64,000 bases of DNA from Flaccisagitta enflata. Taxonomy: Eukaryota; Chaetognatha; Sagittoidea; Aphragmophora. The position numbers and the translations under genes were made by a program. The stretch covers positions 25,296,001-25,360,000 of the forward strand of contig OZ231128.1 of the NCBI GenBank assembly GCA_965153355.1, in the 5' to 3' direction. The notes under the pieces were generated by a model. The model did no database searches and was not told where the DNA came from. It saw only the letters and a program-made list of their open reading frames with translations. Of the stretch, positions 21,585-33,479 are shown in pieces. Each line of letters begins with the position of its first letter. Position 1 is the first letter of the stretch.

Positions 21585-21990
21585 TCAATCAAGCTCGATA
21601 TCAGCTAATTCTCTTGCGGAAACATCACTTTTTAGATTTGAAATGATTTTAAAGATTTGGAAGTAAGCTACGGGATTTTTCCAGAAATTCAGAGTAAGGG
21701 GAGTAGAATCAGTTATGGGGAGGATCAAAGGTCGAGGGGGTACATGAGATTGGAAAATGGGCTCTTCCGGAGCTTCCAGACATGGCAATTCTGCAGGAGC
21801 TTCCAGACTTTCCAATTCTGCAGGAGCTTCAATCCTTGACTGAGCATAGCGTCGTGCTCGGATACAAGAGGGATGATTTAGAGGACGGACAATCAAATTC
21901 TGTCTCATCTTTGCCCGGTAACAATGGTAAAGACAGAAAATGACAATAACCTCCATCACGAAAAAGATAAATCCTCCCAAGCAAGCATAC
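21585..21990 (-). CDS. Membrane protein, last exon (putative gene M, exon 3)
   Basis: The exon starts after acceptor TTATTTTCTCCAG and encodes about 135 residues: YACLGGFIFFVMEVIVIFCL forms a transmembrane helix, followed by a basic stop-transfer (YHCYRAKMRQN) and a cytoplasmic tail containing three EAPAEL/EAPEEP repeats; TGA at 21,585-21,587. It begins with one base that completes the phase-2 end of the exon at 33,080-33,227 (ca|g = Gln). Last-TM-plus-tail resembles several receptor or four-TM families, but no diagnostic motif allows a name. A plain reading is a type I or multipass plasma-membrane protein. Confidence 0.6.
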
Positions 21991-22374
21991 CTGGAGAAAA
22001 TAAAGACGGATTAAAATCTTTGAAAAATAGTCAAATCACATTTTGCACTTAACACCATGATAGGGAATAAACAACCCCTTTCTTAGTCTTTGTCTTCCAT
22101 GTATGCTTTCCCTCATTATCTTATTATACTATCTAGAAAATAACTATGGAATCAACTTCTAACACATATATCCTATAAAAACTAAATAAACTAAAAAGAA
22201 AAACAAATAAATCTTCTTCATATAATCATTAGATGAGTTCAAGCTAGTCTCTGTAGCCCAAACCATTTAGAAATGACAAGCAAAAGAATATAAACTTTCA
22301 TGTCCAAAATGGGTTGAAAAAACTGAGAATGATAGAATAAAGAAATTAGGATTATCTTCCGCAAGATATATCTC

Positions 22375-22741
22375 TGCCCCATCCTCAGGGCTTCGTCTCC
22401 TTCAGGGCCTATTCTGACCCTAATTCTGCCAAATAGCCCAAATCCAAGCAATATGGCCCAAATCTAGGCAAAATGACCCAAATCCAAGCATATTGGCCCA
22501 AATCCAAGCAAAATGGCCCAAATCTGGTCAGAATCTAGGTATTGGAGGCCAAAATGATGGACCTCAGGCCAGAATTAGGGTTTCCTGGCAAGATTTGGGC
22601 CATTTTGCTTGGATTTGAGCCAATATGCTTGGATTTGGGTCATTTTGCTTAAATTTGGGCCATATTGCTTGGATTTGGGCTATTTGGCATAATTAGGGTC
22701 AGAATAGGCCCTGAAGGAGACGAAGCCCTGAGGATGGGGCA
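22375..22741. repeat. 367-bp imperfect palindrome
   Basis: The left arm begins TGCCCCATCCTCAGGGCTTC and the right arm ends with its exact complement. Arms are about 150 bp around a 65-bp spacer and are themselves built of GCCCAAATCCAAGCAAAATG-type units (about 20 bp). It is followed by GGACGGACAGATTCCCCCTG and the GGGGCCGCTGCCC terminus of the foldback family at about 22,820. Confidence 0.85.
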
Positions 22742-23125
22742 GGGGGGGACGGTACGTACGTACGGACGGACAGATTCCCCCTGTGTTCTACGGGACTTCG
22801 TCCCCTTTGGGGCCGCTGCCCAAAAAAACTATCATTCTACATTGAATAATCTTCAAGGTGAGTGCAATATCATTGCTGTGACTACAGCCATTTTGAAATG
22901 ACAATCAAAACTATGGAAACTCACCATATGTGATAAGCGGGCAATCAGAACTGCTCACAGAGGGCATAACAAGACCATACTAATTTGTTTGAAAATCTAT
23001 ACAAACCATCCCCCTGCTGCAAAACTGAAGATATTAGTTTAAAAAAAATATGACATGAGGTGCTAATGCTATCAGTGACATAGTTTTAACAAAATTCAAT
23101 TGATTAATCAAATCACACCCTTTTT

Positions 23126-23601
23126 GGGCAGCGGCCCCAAAGGGCCGATGTCCTGTAGAACACAGGGGGGAATTTCGAGACGTCCGTCCGTCCGTTCGTC
23201 CTTCCGTCCGTCCCCCCCCCATTGACCATCAAGTCCTCAAATTAGTCCTTCCAGGCCTCAATTTAGCCCTCCAGGCCTCAAATCAGCCCTTTTGGCTTCA
23301 AATCAGCCCCCCCATGCCTCAAATCTGCCCTCCAAACCTCAAATCTGCCCTCCAGACCTCAAATATACCCTCCAGACCTCAAATCTGCCCTCCAGACCTT
23401 CAACCAGCACTCCATACATAAAACCAGCCCCCCAAACCTAAAATTTACTCTCCAAGCCTTAATTATGCCTTCCAGCCTTCAAATATGCCTTTAGTGGCTT
23501 AAATCAGCCATCAAGAGCCCCTTCAAGATAGACGGTAGGACGGACGTCTCGAAATTCCCCCCTGTGTTCTACAGGACATCGGCCCTTTGGGGCCGCTGCC
23601 C
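23126..23601. mobile_element. Foldback element with 61-bp perfect inverted ends
   Basis: Arms 23,126-23,186 and 23,541-23,601 are exact reverse complements (outer GGGCAGCGGCCCCAAAGGGC, inner GAGACGTCCG). The core has about 15 units of a 21-bp CCTCAAATCTGCCCTCCAGAC minisatellite and GTCC tetranucleotides. A following segment, to about 23,685 (GGGCATTGGGTACAGCTGAC ... GATCCTTGGATGACTAGTTG), is shared with the copy at 37.4 kb, so the full unit is about 560 bp. Confidence 0.85.
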
Positions 23602-24059
23602 TGCTCTCCCTCCACATCTTCACTGGATCACTCCCAGCAGGGCATTGGGTACAGCTGACCATGTGCGATCCTTGGATGACTAGTTGATTCCATCATTATT
23701 TCCTAGAAAGTAGGCAAGATTGACTGAATCCTTAAAAGAATTAAGGTTCTGCTTGACAATATGAACAATTACCCACCTTTTAGGTTTTTTGTTGCTGGTA
23801 GAGCATTTGGAAATTGCAAAATATGCTTTGACTCTCAAATCCCAGTCTTGAGGTACTGATCCCAGTCTCAAGGCTCACATCTCAGTCTTAAGACTCAAAT
23901 CCTTGCCTGAGTTCTCAAACCTTAGTCTCAAGGCACAAATTTCAGCTTAAAGGCCCAAATTCCAGCCTCAAGGCTCATTACTAACCTCAAGGCTCATATT
24001 CTGGTCTAGTGGCTCAAATTCCAGCCTCTAGGCCTAAATCCAAGTCTTACTTTCACATA

Positions 24060-24370
24060 TATGGAGAATTTTCTCCTTGTCCTCCCCTGTTCCACCCCCC
24101 CCCTCCAGGCCTATATCTCAGCCTCGAGGTCCATAGCCCGGTCTCAAGGCCCAAATCCCAGTCTTGAGGCCCAAATCCCATAAGGCTGGGATTTGGGCAT
24201 AGAAGATGGAATTTGGCCTTAAGATGGGATTTGGGCTCCAAGGTTGGGATTTTGGCGTCAAGACAGGGATTTGGACCAGGAGGTATGGGCCCCAAGGTGG
24301 GGGGGAGTATGGAGGAGGAGGAGGAGAAAATTCCCCGTATGTGTGAAAGCATAGGTCATTGACCCCTTTG
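24060..24370. mobile_element. Foldback-type element, GAGAATTTTCTCC subtype
   Basis: Inverted ends (CATATATGGAGAATTTTCTC / GAGAAAATTCCCCGTATGTG) flank C-tract/G-tract arms and a core of GGATTTGGGC-type units of about 20 bp. It continues with TGAAAGCATAGGTCATTGAC and CCCTTTGGGGCTGC, as in the 46-kb copy. Confidence 0.65.
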
Positions 24371-25074
24371 GGGCTGCAACCCAAGCGCACAAATCATACT
24401 GTCAAGGCCCATACGCTAGCCTCAGAGCCCAAATTTCAGCGTTTTAGCGTGAACCATTCACCAAGATTCCAAGGGAGCCAAGGGATCAATTTCTTTGTAA
24501 TCAGACACTTAACATAGAGGATCAAATTTGATTCACCATCTAACACTTTTGCAACTTTAACTTTTTTTTTTCCTCAGCGCCTGCTTAAATGCTCTGGTGA
24601 CCACAAATATTGCCCCTTCCCATCCAAAGGCAACTGGGGTAGCTGTGTATTAGGGTGGTCCGGAATTGGGTAAAATTTCATATATTGATATACTTGAGCC
24701 CTTTCCACAAATGTCTAAAAAAAAAAGATTTCTCACAAGCTGGGGTGTAAAATCAAACAAGGGACTTTGTCGGCAAAACCATAGGCTTGCTATGGGGAAT
24801 TTTTTGTTGTTATAGGAAGCCTATAGTTTTGCCGCCATGGTTTAATCTTCAAATTCAGACCTCTACTTGTGGAAAAACTTTCTTTTTTTGTACATTTATG
24901 CAAAAAACTAGAGTATATACAATTTTGAAATTTGACCCTATTTCGTGACCCCCTCTACTGTATATTAGGGCGACTTCCTGGAGGGTCAAATGTGGTCAAA
25001 TTTCAGAACGCCTCAGCCAACTAACCACTCAGTCTTTGTCATATTTAAAAAAGAATTTAGGTAAGCGGAGATTG

Positions 25075-25295
25075 GTACTTGGAAAGAAAACCTGCACGGA
25101 AACACTAGTTTCAATGGGCGTAAAATTGCTTTAATATACTTCACCATTGTGTTGCGGTGCGTGTTTCTTGATCAAATACTGACCTCTGCTTGTCTGATTT
25201 ACTGCTCAAATGCTGCTTAGCATGTATGGTTAGATGGCGGAGGAATTTTGAATTTTGAGCCAAATTCACCCTTCAGGTAACCAGCCTACTGTGTA
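25075..25295. repeat. Second copy of the 21,140 dispersed repeat
   Basis: Shares TTTAATATACTTCACCATTG, GTTTCTTGATCAAATACTGA and TTTTGAGCCAAATTCACCCT in the same order and orientation as 21,140-21,370. Confidence 0.75.
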
Positions 25296-25794
25296 TCCAG
25301 CCTTGTTTGAATCCCTTTTAGTTGTTCATGTTATGGCAGTTTTTTGCACACTTTTTTGGTGCAGTGAACCCATTTGTTTTTTCACTTTTCCACTAGGTTA
25401 TGCAACAACTGATATTTGATTCCAACATCATTTTCCTTTGAGATTGCGCAAGTTGTTGCAAACTTGACCACACAGGTTTGTTGTTTGTTGTTTTCATCAC
25501 AGCAATCCAGCATAAGCTTTAGTTGACTTCTTGAGATTCTCCTCACACTTCAGTTCAAAAAAGGTGAATCCTTTTTTGTTATTCCGGCAAATTGGCAAGG
25601 TTGCATCATAGAATTTTGCTTTCATCGGAGGAATAGTCAATCTGAGAATGGTTAAAAAAGATGTAAGTGAAACTGTGTGGGTTTGACTTTTCTTTCTGGG
25701 TTTTGCATATACTATCTTCGCTAAAAGAAATGCAGGAGTTAGTAAATAAGTTCAATAAGAAGCTCAAATGCATCAAACAAATTCCGTAATTTCA

Positions 25795-26045
25795 TTCTGA
25801 TAACTAGTATAAGCTTTCCCAGCATAAATGATGGCTTGCATTCGCCGTGGTATGGATTGGTAAGAGCTGCTGCAAGTCTTTAGGTGTCATCGTTCGTAAA
25901 AGTTTTGCTGCAGTTTTTTTTTTCAGACCTATTTTTTTGACAGTAATCCTAATTTTTCTCGTAACTTTTAGACGAATAAAGCTAGAAATGCCAGGTTGGT
26001 CCCATTTTAAAGATCTCTTCTGGACCTCCCCGCCTGTCACTGATT
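25795..26045 (-). pseudogene. Tc1/mariner transposase C-terminal relic
   Basis: The minus strand reads MTPKDLQQLL and then, after a frameshift, SIPRRMQAIIYAGKAYTSY, the C-terminal signature of Tc1-type transposases. Upstream residues are too decayed to locate the DDE triad. Inactive fragment. Confidence 0.65.
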
Positions 26046-26519
26046 TTTTGTAAATCCGTTTGGAAAATAGTGAGTTTTAACCTGTAAAACATGAGCTATT
26101 TCATGGGGATAACATTTTTTTTCACATTTCTGATTTGGAACTTTTTCTCTAGTCTACTCTCATTTGTAAATTATTAGACCTAGTGAGATGCAGATTGCAG
26201 GGTTGGATAAATTTTTTGCTCTAGTTTTTTACTGTCATGAATTTCAATTGAATCCGACTTTGCAAAGGCGCTCACTTGAGTAAAGCAACTGCTGCGTTTC
26301 TTTCGGCAAAGATAGTAAGTCACAAACCTGTGAGCTGACAATCTACTTGATCAGTTTTGCTTACATGCTTGTAAAGTAGATTGGTTACCCAAGGACCTTG
26401 ATAAGCGATTTTTAAAGATTTTGTAGTACAGTTAAATATAAGTGCATAGTCATAATCAAGAGTACATAGGGTCATTAAAATTCAATGATAAACAAGCATG
26501 TGTGGCTTTAAATCATGGA

Positions 26520-27020
26520 CACAAAACCCAACACCTTGCCATTCCAGTCAGTCTGTCTGTCTGTCCATCCCTCCATCCCGTTTTTGAACTGAGCAATTTT
26601 TGGGCCGAGGCTACATGGGGCAATTTTGTTTTTCCATTTTATGTCCCCCCCCCCTGAATCTATTCTAGGCCTAAAATAAGCCCTCTCTGACCTAAAATCC
26701 ACCCTCTCAGGCTTCAAATCAGCTTCCTCAGGTATGAAATTAGCATTCTCAGGCCTATGCCTATTATAAAGCTGTACAGGCCTGAATCAACCCTTTCAGG
26801 CCTTTCAGGCCTTTCAACCTTTTCAGGCCTCAAATCAGCCCTTTCAGACCTCAAAATAGTCCTCTTGGGACCTATTCCAGGCCTTTCAGGCCCAACTTAG
26901 CCCTCTCAGGCCTAAAAGATTTCAAATCTGGGCTTCCAGCCCTCTCAGACCAAAATCAGGCCCTCTGACCACAGCTGGGAAAAAATTGCCCTTTGTGGGA
27001 TCTCAGGGGCCGCTGCCCCA
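26520..27020. repeat. Foldback-family element with AGGCCT-rich minisatellite
   Basis: Units of about 20 bp (CTCAGGCCTCAAATCAGCCC type) span 26,665-26,960. Bounded by GGGGCAATTTTGTTTTTCCA on the left and GGGAAAAAATTGCCC plus GGGGCCGCTGCCCC on the right. Confidence 0.6.
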
Positions 27021-27609
27021 TTACCTCATTTTCACAATAACAATTAACAAACAAAATCAATGGGGCAACCTGGACATATGACAGATGACACTTGAGCAAC
27101 CTTACTGCCTCTGCCCAACCATTTAGCCTTGTTACATTAACAGCCTTGACTAATTGGGAAAAAAATTGTCTTCGACTTTTGACTCACTAAGATATAAGTC
27201 TTTGTTCATTTATAAGAAGTAGTAAATACACTTGGGATATTAAGTAGGGAAAATTAGTATCCTCATTAAGTAAACAACCCTTTGAGTAATTACCCCCCCC
27301 CCCCCCATCTGCGGGTGGGGGGGAATGTGGAACTTTACACAGGCCTGATGCCAAGACAAACAGAAAGAATGACCTCAAAGCATCCCATAGACAATTTTTA
27401 AGGAATGGACATATTGACGGATGGACGGGCCAACGGACGAACAGATGGACCAACTATCTTATAGATGTGCGAGGACTCAGAATTCTTAATCAAGTCGTTT
27501 AGAAATGGCACAAGAATAAGTAAAAATGTTGCTTTTAGAAAATCATGAAAATGTCCCATTTTTTCCGCTACCCATGACATCTTGCAGTCAGCAAAGACTA
27601 CACAAAGAT

Positions 27610-27850
27610 GGCATGAAGATCAGACGTCATAAGGGGTCAAGGGGTAGCTTGGCAACTTGCCTGATCCTTATCCAAATGAAAATTTCAGAAGTCAGAAGAA
27701 GTGGTAAAATAATCGCGAGAAAGATCTTGAAAGCCTTTGCTCCAGAGAACCTTGAGAAGCTCTACAAATCGCTTCCCCAACAAATGGCGGCCCTAATTCA
27801 GTCAATCGGAACTCACACTACTATCTGGGCGGAAAAAATCTTTCGGTGTG
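27610..27850 (+). pseudogene. Tc1/mariner transposase C-terminal relic
   Basis: One frame reads LPDPYPNENF, a decayed version of the SPDLNPIEN box before the third catalytic residue. Another reads APENLEKLYKSLPQQMAALIQ, the C-terminal helix. Several frame changes separate them. Inactive. Confidence 0.6.
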
Positions 27851-27879
27851 TTTATATGCATATCTCAGTTTAGAATCAA

Positions 27880-28175
27880 CAAATCATCAAAAAATTGGTG
27901 AGACAATTAAAGCCCTTCAAATTTGCAAGAGATTGACGCAAACCGCATCCCTCTAGCTCTATGCGTTTAAGAGCTATTTAACTTTGACTGAAATACTTCA
28001 GTTTCACTTTTGCCATTTATACACAATCTCAGAAGTTCTGATGTTATCTTTTCACTCTTTCTATAATTACTTCTGAACGTATTGAGCAAGGCAGATGCGG
28101 TTTGCGTAGGCTGCTTGAAAATTTGAAGGGCTTCATTTATGTCACCAATTTTTTGATGATTTGATGATTCTTTTG
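27880..28175. repeat. Inverted repeat (about 75-bp arms) between two Tc1 relics
   Basis: AATCATCAAAAAATTGGTGA ... GACGCAAACCGCATC on the left is mirrored on the right by GATGCGGTTTGCGTAGGCTG ... TCACCAATTTTTTGATGATT. The arms also share AAGCCCTTCAAATTT. Probably a MITE or the TIR pair of two abutting Tc1 copies. Confidence 0.7.
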
Positions 28176-28214
28176 AAAGCTGTGTGTCTTAATGTAGCAA
28201 AAGAAAAGATAAAA

Positions 28215-28325
28215 AAAATCATGAGAAAGGTTTGGCACACCTTCACTCCTGAGTACCTCGAACAGCTCTACATGTCGCTTCCAGAACAAATGGCTGCCCT
28301 GATTCAGTCCAAGGGAGCTTGAACT
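28215..28325 (+). pseudogene. Tc1/mariner transposase C-terminal relic, second copy
   Basis: Reads VWHTFTPEYLEQLYMSLPEQ then MAALIQSKGA and stop, closely related to the relic at 27.7 kb. Only the final exposed helix survives. Confidence 0.65.
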
Positions 28326-28992
28326 AATTATCTATGACTTGGAGCAAGTAAAGGGAAAAAAGTTTATTCAGTCACTTTTTGATCAATTTTTCGCATCAAG
28401 ATATTTACTATGAACCGAAAAAATGTTTTCACAAGCCTCATAGAAGCATATAGCACACCCCCCCAAAAAATAGGCCCGCCGTTAGCCGTTTTATAGCGAA
28501 GGGAGCAGTCTATACAATGAGGAACGCCAGGTAATTTTAAATTGAGCGTGAGAATCTTTTTAAAAGACCATTTTTCTGTCGCTGTCAGCGATATGATTTT
28601 GGCGATTTGATCCATTTTTTCCCCGAAATGTGTTAATTATGTTCATAGTTGCCTGAGATAATTTTTTCCACTCTAATATATGCAATTTTGTCACCTTACG
28701 AAAAAAACACCTGAAGGAGGTCAAGTTACAAAATAAAATCATAAAATCGTAGTGTACAACTTATTATTTTTATTTACGATACTTCTCTTCAGAGTTAAGC
28801 TATGAAATTTTAACTGGTGATAGGGAACATGCTCAACTACTTGCGTGTCAATTTTCATGATCCTAGGCAAATTTTAAGTAGCGCTTTTCCTCCTTTGATT
28901 CCAAAATCCATGCTAAAAAGGAGTTTTCGAAAAAAAGATTTTTCATCTTGAAAATAACAAATCTGTAAAACGGTCAAACTTTTTGCATTTCT

Positions 28993-29041
28993 AAAAACAT
29001 ACGACGCGAGATATACTAATTTATAAGCGTCGTATGTTTTT
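28993..29041. repeat. 15-bp perfect inverted repeat
   Basis: AAAAACATACGACGC at 28,993-29,007 is mirrored at 29,027-29,041 with a 19-base loop. It is followed by a T run, giving a terminator-like shape but in a eukaryotic repeat context. Confidence 0.6.
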
Positions 29042-29354
29042 GTTTTTTTCATTTTTGCGTTTTCTATGCAAATTTGTTATTTTCAGTGAGCATGAGTTGG
29101 AGTGATTTTTTGCTCCTTCGAGAAAGCGAGCTGCTGTTGAAATGGTTTGTATAGTGGAAGGATATCTGATGGACGTTGAGCCTCAATTTTCATAATCAAG
29201 CTGTGTATTGTCAGCATAAATGCAAATCTATCAGTTTTGCTTGTTCGAATACATGCTTGTTGCTTGTTTTTGTGCTTACATGCTTGTAAAAACTTTAAGA
29301 AATGAAGCGAAAAGAGGGAAAAAGACGGAGGAAAAAATAGAAAAAGAAATGAAA

Positions 29355-29372
29355 AAAAAAAGAAAGAAAGAC

Positions 29373-29436
<64 letters not shown>
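29355..29436. repeat. (GAAA)n microsatellite
   Basis: About 18 GAAA units. Confidence 0.95.
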
Positions 29437-29437
<1 letters not shown>

Positions 29438-29549
29438 TTAGACAAAAAGAAAAAGAGAAAGAATGAAAGCATTGAAACAAGAAATGGGTGGGCAGAGGCG
29501 TCCAACCTCTATTTACACCCCCCTCCCCACACACATGCAAGCATCAGAT

Positions 29550-29655
29550 CACTTATTGACGCGCGTCCACAGACTAACGGTATGACTGATGGACAGACGG
29601 ACGGATGGACGGACAGACAAAGCCTCTAATAGAGTTGCGGGTCCGCAACTAAGAA
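29550..29655 (-). repeat. Hairpin-tailed element, GTTGCG subtype
   Basis: A GACAGACGGACGG tract, AGCCTCTAATAGAG, and the perfect stem AGTTGCG-GGTC-CGCAACT (29,633-29,650) followed by AAG. Confidence 0.7.
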
Positions 29656-29770
29656 AGAAAGAAGTATAGAAAGAAAAAAAAAACAAAAAGATAAATAACA
29701 AGAACAAAATTCAACCCATAGATGCATCCTTAGCTTTTCCTTCCTGTGACTGAGCTTGTGATCACACGCG

Positions 29771-29772
<2 letters not shown>

Positions 29773-29855
<83 letters not shown>
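29773..29855. repeat. (GA)n microsatellite
   Basis: About 41 GA units. Confidence 0.95.
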
Positions 29856-29859
<4 letters not shown>

Positions 29860-29934
29860 AGAGAAGGGTGAGAAGGAAGAGAGAGAGGTCTTGCTGGATC
29901 CTGCTGGATTTTTCGCAAACGATAAAAAAAAACG

Positions 29935-30025
29935 GCATGGACCGACCGACAGACTGACAGATGGATGGACAGACAGACCGACGGATAGAAAAAGCCTCTA
30001 CAAGAGATGCGGATCTAAAAAAACT
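29935..30025 (-). repeat. Hairpin-tailed element, degenerate hairpin
   Basis: GGACCGACCGACAGACTGAC tract, AGCCTCTACAAGAGATGCGGATCTAAAA. The second arm of the stem is shortened. Confidence 0.55.
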
Positions 30026-30651
30026 AAGCGATGGGTAGAAAAAAAGGGTTAAAAAAAAAAGAGGGAATGAAAGGAAGAGAAAACGAAGAAAGAATAAAAG
30101 AGAAAGAAAGAAAAAGAAAAAAAAAAAGAAAGAAAAGAAGAGAGAATATATTAAGATAAATGAATGAATAAATGAATAAGTCAGTAAGTGATTGTGGAGA
30201 AGTAAAAGAAAGGAACAAAATTAAAAGATTTTTTTGTTTGTTTCAGATATTGCCACCGGTCAGGCAAAACAAAGTACAGTTTAAACCCGCTATAACGGAT
30301 CTCAAGGGACCTACAAATTTTATGCGTTATTGCCGGATTACATTATTGCCAAAACGACTATCCCCGACTATATTCTTTGCTATCTTCTGTGTTAATTAAT
30401 GGGCTTTTAAAAACAAATGGAAACAGCCTTTTACGTTACAGTTAAATGAAAGGCATTTTGAAAATGCAAAGATTTTGTGAACAACTAATGCAGACGGGTG
30501 GGCAGGGGCCCACAGCCCCCCTCCCTCTTCCCTCAACACCATCACGCTCAAGTTAACAAGTGACTCGGGGTCACAATATTGTTGCGGACGGGTGGGCAGG
30601 GGCATCCAACCCCCATCCGCACCCCCTGCACCCCCACCAACTAAAAAAAAA

Positions 30652-30985
30652 AAAACAAGGCCGGATACACGGGCCAAGACGGTGCGCCAGGCGTTATTTA
30701 TTCTTAGACCTATCCATAGCTCCATCAGACCTATCCCTAGCTCTATCAGACCTATCACCAGATCTATCAGAACTATCCCTAGCTCTATCAGACCTATCCT
30801 GAGCTCTATCAGTCCTATCCTTTGCTCTATCAACCTATCCTTAACAGACGTATCCTGAGCTCTATCAGACCTATCCCGAGCTCTACCAGACCTATCCCCA
30901 GCTCTATCAGACCTATCTGACCTATAACCAGCTCTATTAGACCTATCCCCAGCTCCATCAGACCTAACCGTAGCTGATTACTGTA
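30652..30985 (+). repeat. Element with 21-bp AGACCTATCCCTAGCTCTATC minisatellite
   Basis: The head AACAAGGCCGGATACACGGG is followed by CGTTATTTATTCTT and about 12 units of 21 bp. Reverse-complement relative of 9,123-9,345. Confidence 0.8.
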
Positions 30986-31069
30986 ATAGATGAAATGACG
31001 AGTATCATCAATGATGATCGAAATGAGCTTTCAATTGATTTCAAACATTTTTAGCGATTTTTCATTCGA

Positions 31070-31415
31070 GCGTGACCGATGGATGGACGGACGGACAGAG
31101 CCTCTTATAGAGGTGCTATGGCGCACCTAGAAATCATCATAGCATATTTTTGAATCATTTCTAGTGATTTTTGCTTCTTTTGGAGATTTTCAACTCGAGC
31201 GTTACCGACCAATCAACCGACCAACCGACATACCAACCCACCAACCAACAGACAGAGCTAGTTATAAGGGAGCTATGGCGCACCAAAAAACACATCTAAA
31301 ACGCTTAGTTTTCACTATTCAACTTGTGCGTTACGACCGACGGGCCGACAGACGGACCAACGGATGGACAGACAAAGCCTCTCATAGTGTTGCGTGTCCG
31401 CAACCAAAGACGCGA
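31070..31415 (-). repeat. Three consecutive hairpin-tailed element ends
   Basis: Stems AGGTGC-TATGGC-GCACCT (31,111-31,128), a decayed GAGCTATGGCGCACC (about 31,270) and GTTGCG-TGTC-CGCAAC (31,389-31,404). Each is preceded by a GACC/GACG tetranucleotide tract and an AGCCTCTnATAG-type linker (AGCTAGTTATAAG in the middle copy). TCAACTCGAGCGTTAC is shared between copies. Confidence 0.7.
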
Positions 31416-31909
31416 AAACCGCGCATTTGTGATAGTGTAACTATAATTGTGTGGGTGAGTGCGTGTGTGGGAGTGGGAGTGTGAGGCTGAGGGTTGGATT
31501 CCTCTGCCCACTCGTCTGGAACAATATTGTGTTCCGCGTCATTTGCTTTAAATTTATCGAGTTAAGAGTGCAACTGTCCCATTCGCGTATTTGAGGGCCT
31601 TTTCTTAAACCATGGAACCACTGACTGCAACTTTTTATTCACGCATAATGCTGAATCATTTAATCATGGCTTTTTCAAGTTCATGAAATTGGTATGTACT
31701 CATGACTAGTCCCTGTTTGACTCGAATTCTGCGCAAATATTTTTTCATCTTCAAGGGTTGAGGATGCTGGAGGCAATTTTGTGTAAGAGTGGCATAATTT
31801 GATCAAAGAGTTTCTTTTTTGCACCATATCGAGAATTTTAAACCCTCTTGGCATTGGAACAAGCCCGATCGGGCAACTAGATGCGTCATCTGCGTGATAT
31901 TAGAAGAGG

Positions 31910-32010
31910 CGTAACGGACGGACGGACGGACGGACGGACGGACAGACGGACGGACGGACGGACAGACGGACGGACAGACCCTCTTATAGAGATGCGATGA
32001 CGCATCTAAA
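31910..32010 (-). repeat. Hairpin-tailed element, GATGCG subtype
   Basis: A pure GGAC/GACA tract, CCCTCTTATAG, and the perfect stem AGATGCG-ATGA-CGCATCT (31,990-32,007) followed by AAAAA. Confidence 0.75.
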
Positions 32011-32114
32011 AACAAATCAAATGAGTCGAAAATAAGGTAACAATTCTAGTGTCCATAGGATGGCTAATGACCTCTCACCCCTGCCCAATTACATAAATGA
32101 ACAAACATTTAATA

Positions 32115-32385
32115 AAGTAAATGAATGAACGAATGAATGAACAAATGAACAATTGGAACAGTAAAAGAATGAATGATTCAATGAATGAATGAATGAATGA
32201 ATGAATGAATGAATGAATAAATGAAGGATGGGTTGAACAAATCTTCAATAAGAAGAAAACAATTCAAGAACCGCGGGGAGATTCATGTCTATGAAAGAGG
32301 AGAAAAATACACTTGACGAATGAATGAATGGATGAATGAATGAATGAATGAATGATTATATGAATGAGTGAATGAATGAATGCAC
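32115..32385. repeat. (GAAT)n tetranucleotide-rich region
   Basis: GAAT repeats in two blocks (about 32,120-32,225 and 32,315-32,385). Confidence 0.9.
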
Positions 32386-33079
32386 AAATTGCCAAAAGTG
32401 TTATTTATCGAAGGAATGCAATTAGCCAAGTAACGTGAAAATTTGAGTAATCATAACAAGAATCAGAGTTATGACATGTTGAAAGATATGCTGAAAATAG
32501 CTATTTAAGCATGTTTTAAAGATATATTTTAATTGCATATTGAAAAATATTTTAAAAAATATTTATTTATATAAAAATTATTTATTTTTGATAGATCTTG
32601 AATATTTTCAAACATTTTTTTTTATTGAATTAATACAAAAAATTCATGAAAACAGTATAGTACACAAGTATAGAAATATTAATATCTAGCTAATAAAGAA
32701 AGATTTTGCATCAATTTTTTTTATTTTGCTATCAAAAAATAATATATTTTGCAAAAATCATAAAAAAATTTGTCATATTGAATATTCATTTTATAGTCAT
32801 AATGAATGCCAATTTCCACGCGATCTTGCTCCGTGTCCTATGGATTTGTAATTGATTTGTATTCATTTTTACGCCAGTGAATACAATTTTGTTACAGGAC
32901 GAAAGATTTTTTCCGCCTAGATAGTAGTTATTGATGGATTTGTTACTGATTTGTATTTGTATTTATGCCAATGAATACATTTTTGTAACAGATCGGAAGA
33001 TTTTTTCCGCCTAGATAGTAGTATGCCAAAGAAACATAGTTTTGATTTTGTTATGGGATACTCAATCAACTGTACTTAC

Positions 33080-33227
33080 TGAGCTTTTAGACTGGCGATG
33101 TCAACCATCATCGATTCACTCGCGGCGTCCTGTCCCCTTGATGCGAAATTCACATTGACAATATGGCTTTGTTTAGCTCCATCCTGGACAACGTTCGGAT
33201 CCTTACAACATTGTGTCTCCGCGTATG
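33080..33227 (-). CDS. Putative gene M, exon 2
   Basis: The minus-strand exon lies between acceptor TCTCTCATTTTAG and a strong donor (A|GTAAGTAC). It is open in one frame (AYAETQCCKDPNVVQDGAKQ ... SMMVDIASLK), and both flanking phases match the exons at 34,580 (phase 1) and 21,990 (phase 2). The Cys pair and polar composition suggest an extracellular loop. A plus-strand ORF over the same bases has no domain content. Confidence 0.6.
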
Positions 33228-33479
33228 CTAAAATGAGAGAACAAGAGAAAAATAATAGTCACATAAGTGTTAGATGGTCAGCGTTACCTGATGCCCCTGG
33301 GTTAGTATATCTGGGGAATAGATGGTAAGAAAGGCAGCAGTCTCGAAGGGACAGATAATCTATGCTTAGGCGCATGGGGAAATGTAGAGTATGTTAAGGT
33401 CTAATAGGTAAATTTGGCCGCTGATAATTGACTTGTGCTCTGAGGATGATAAGTGGGCTTCCAGGCTAAGAATTGGTCC

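Noticed and set aside
27187-27453. Minus-strand ORF with GGGG tract
   Set aside because: Spans a C-tract and a GGAC-type repeat; no conserved motif.
28993-29041. Bacterial-type terminator
   Set aside because: The context is eukaryotic; an inverted repeat next to T runs is expected in this AT-rich repeat region.
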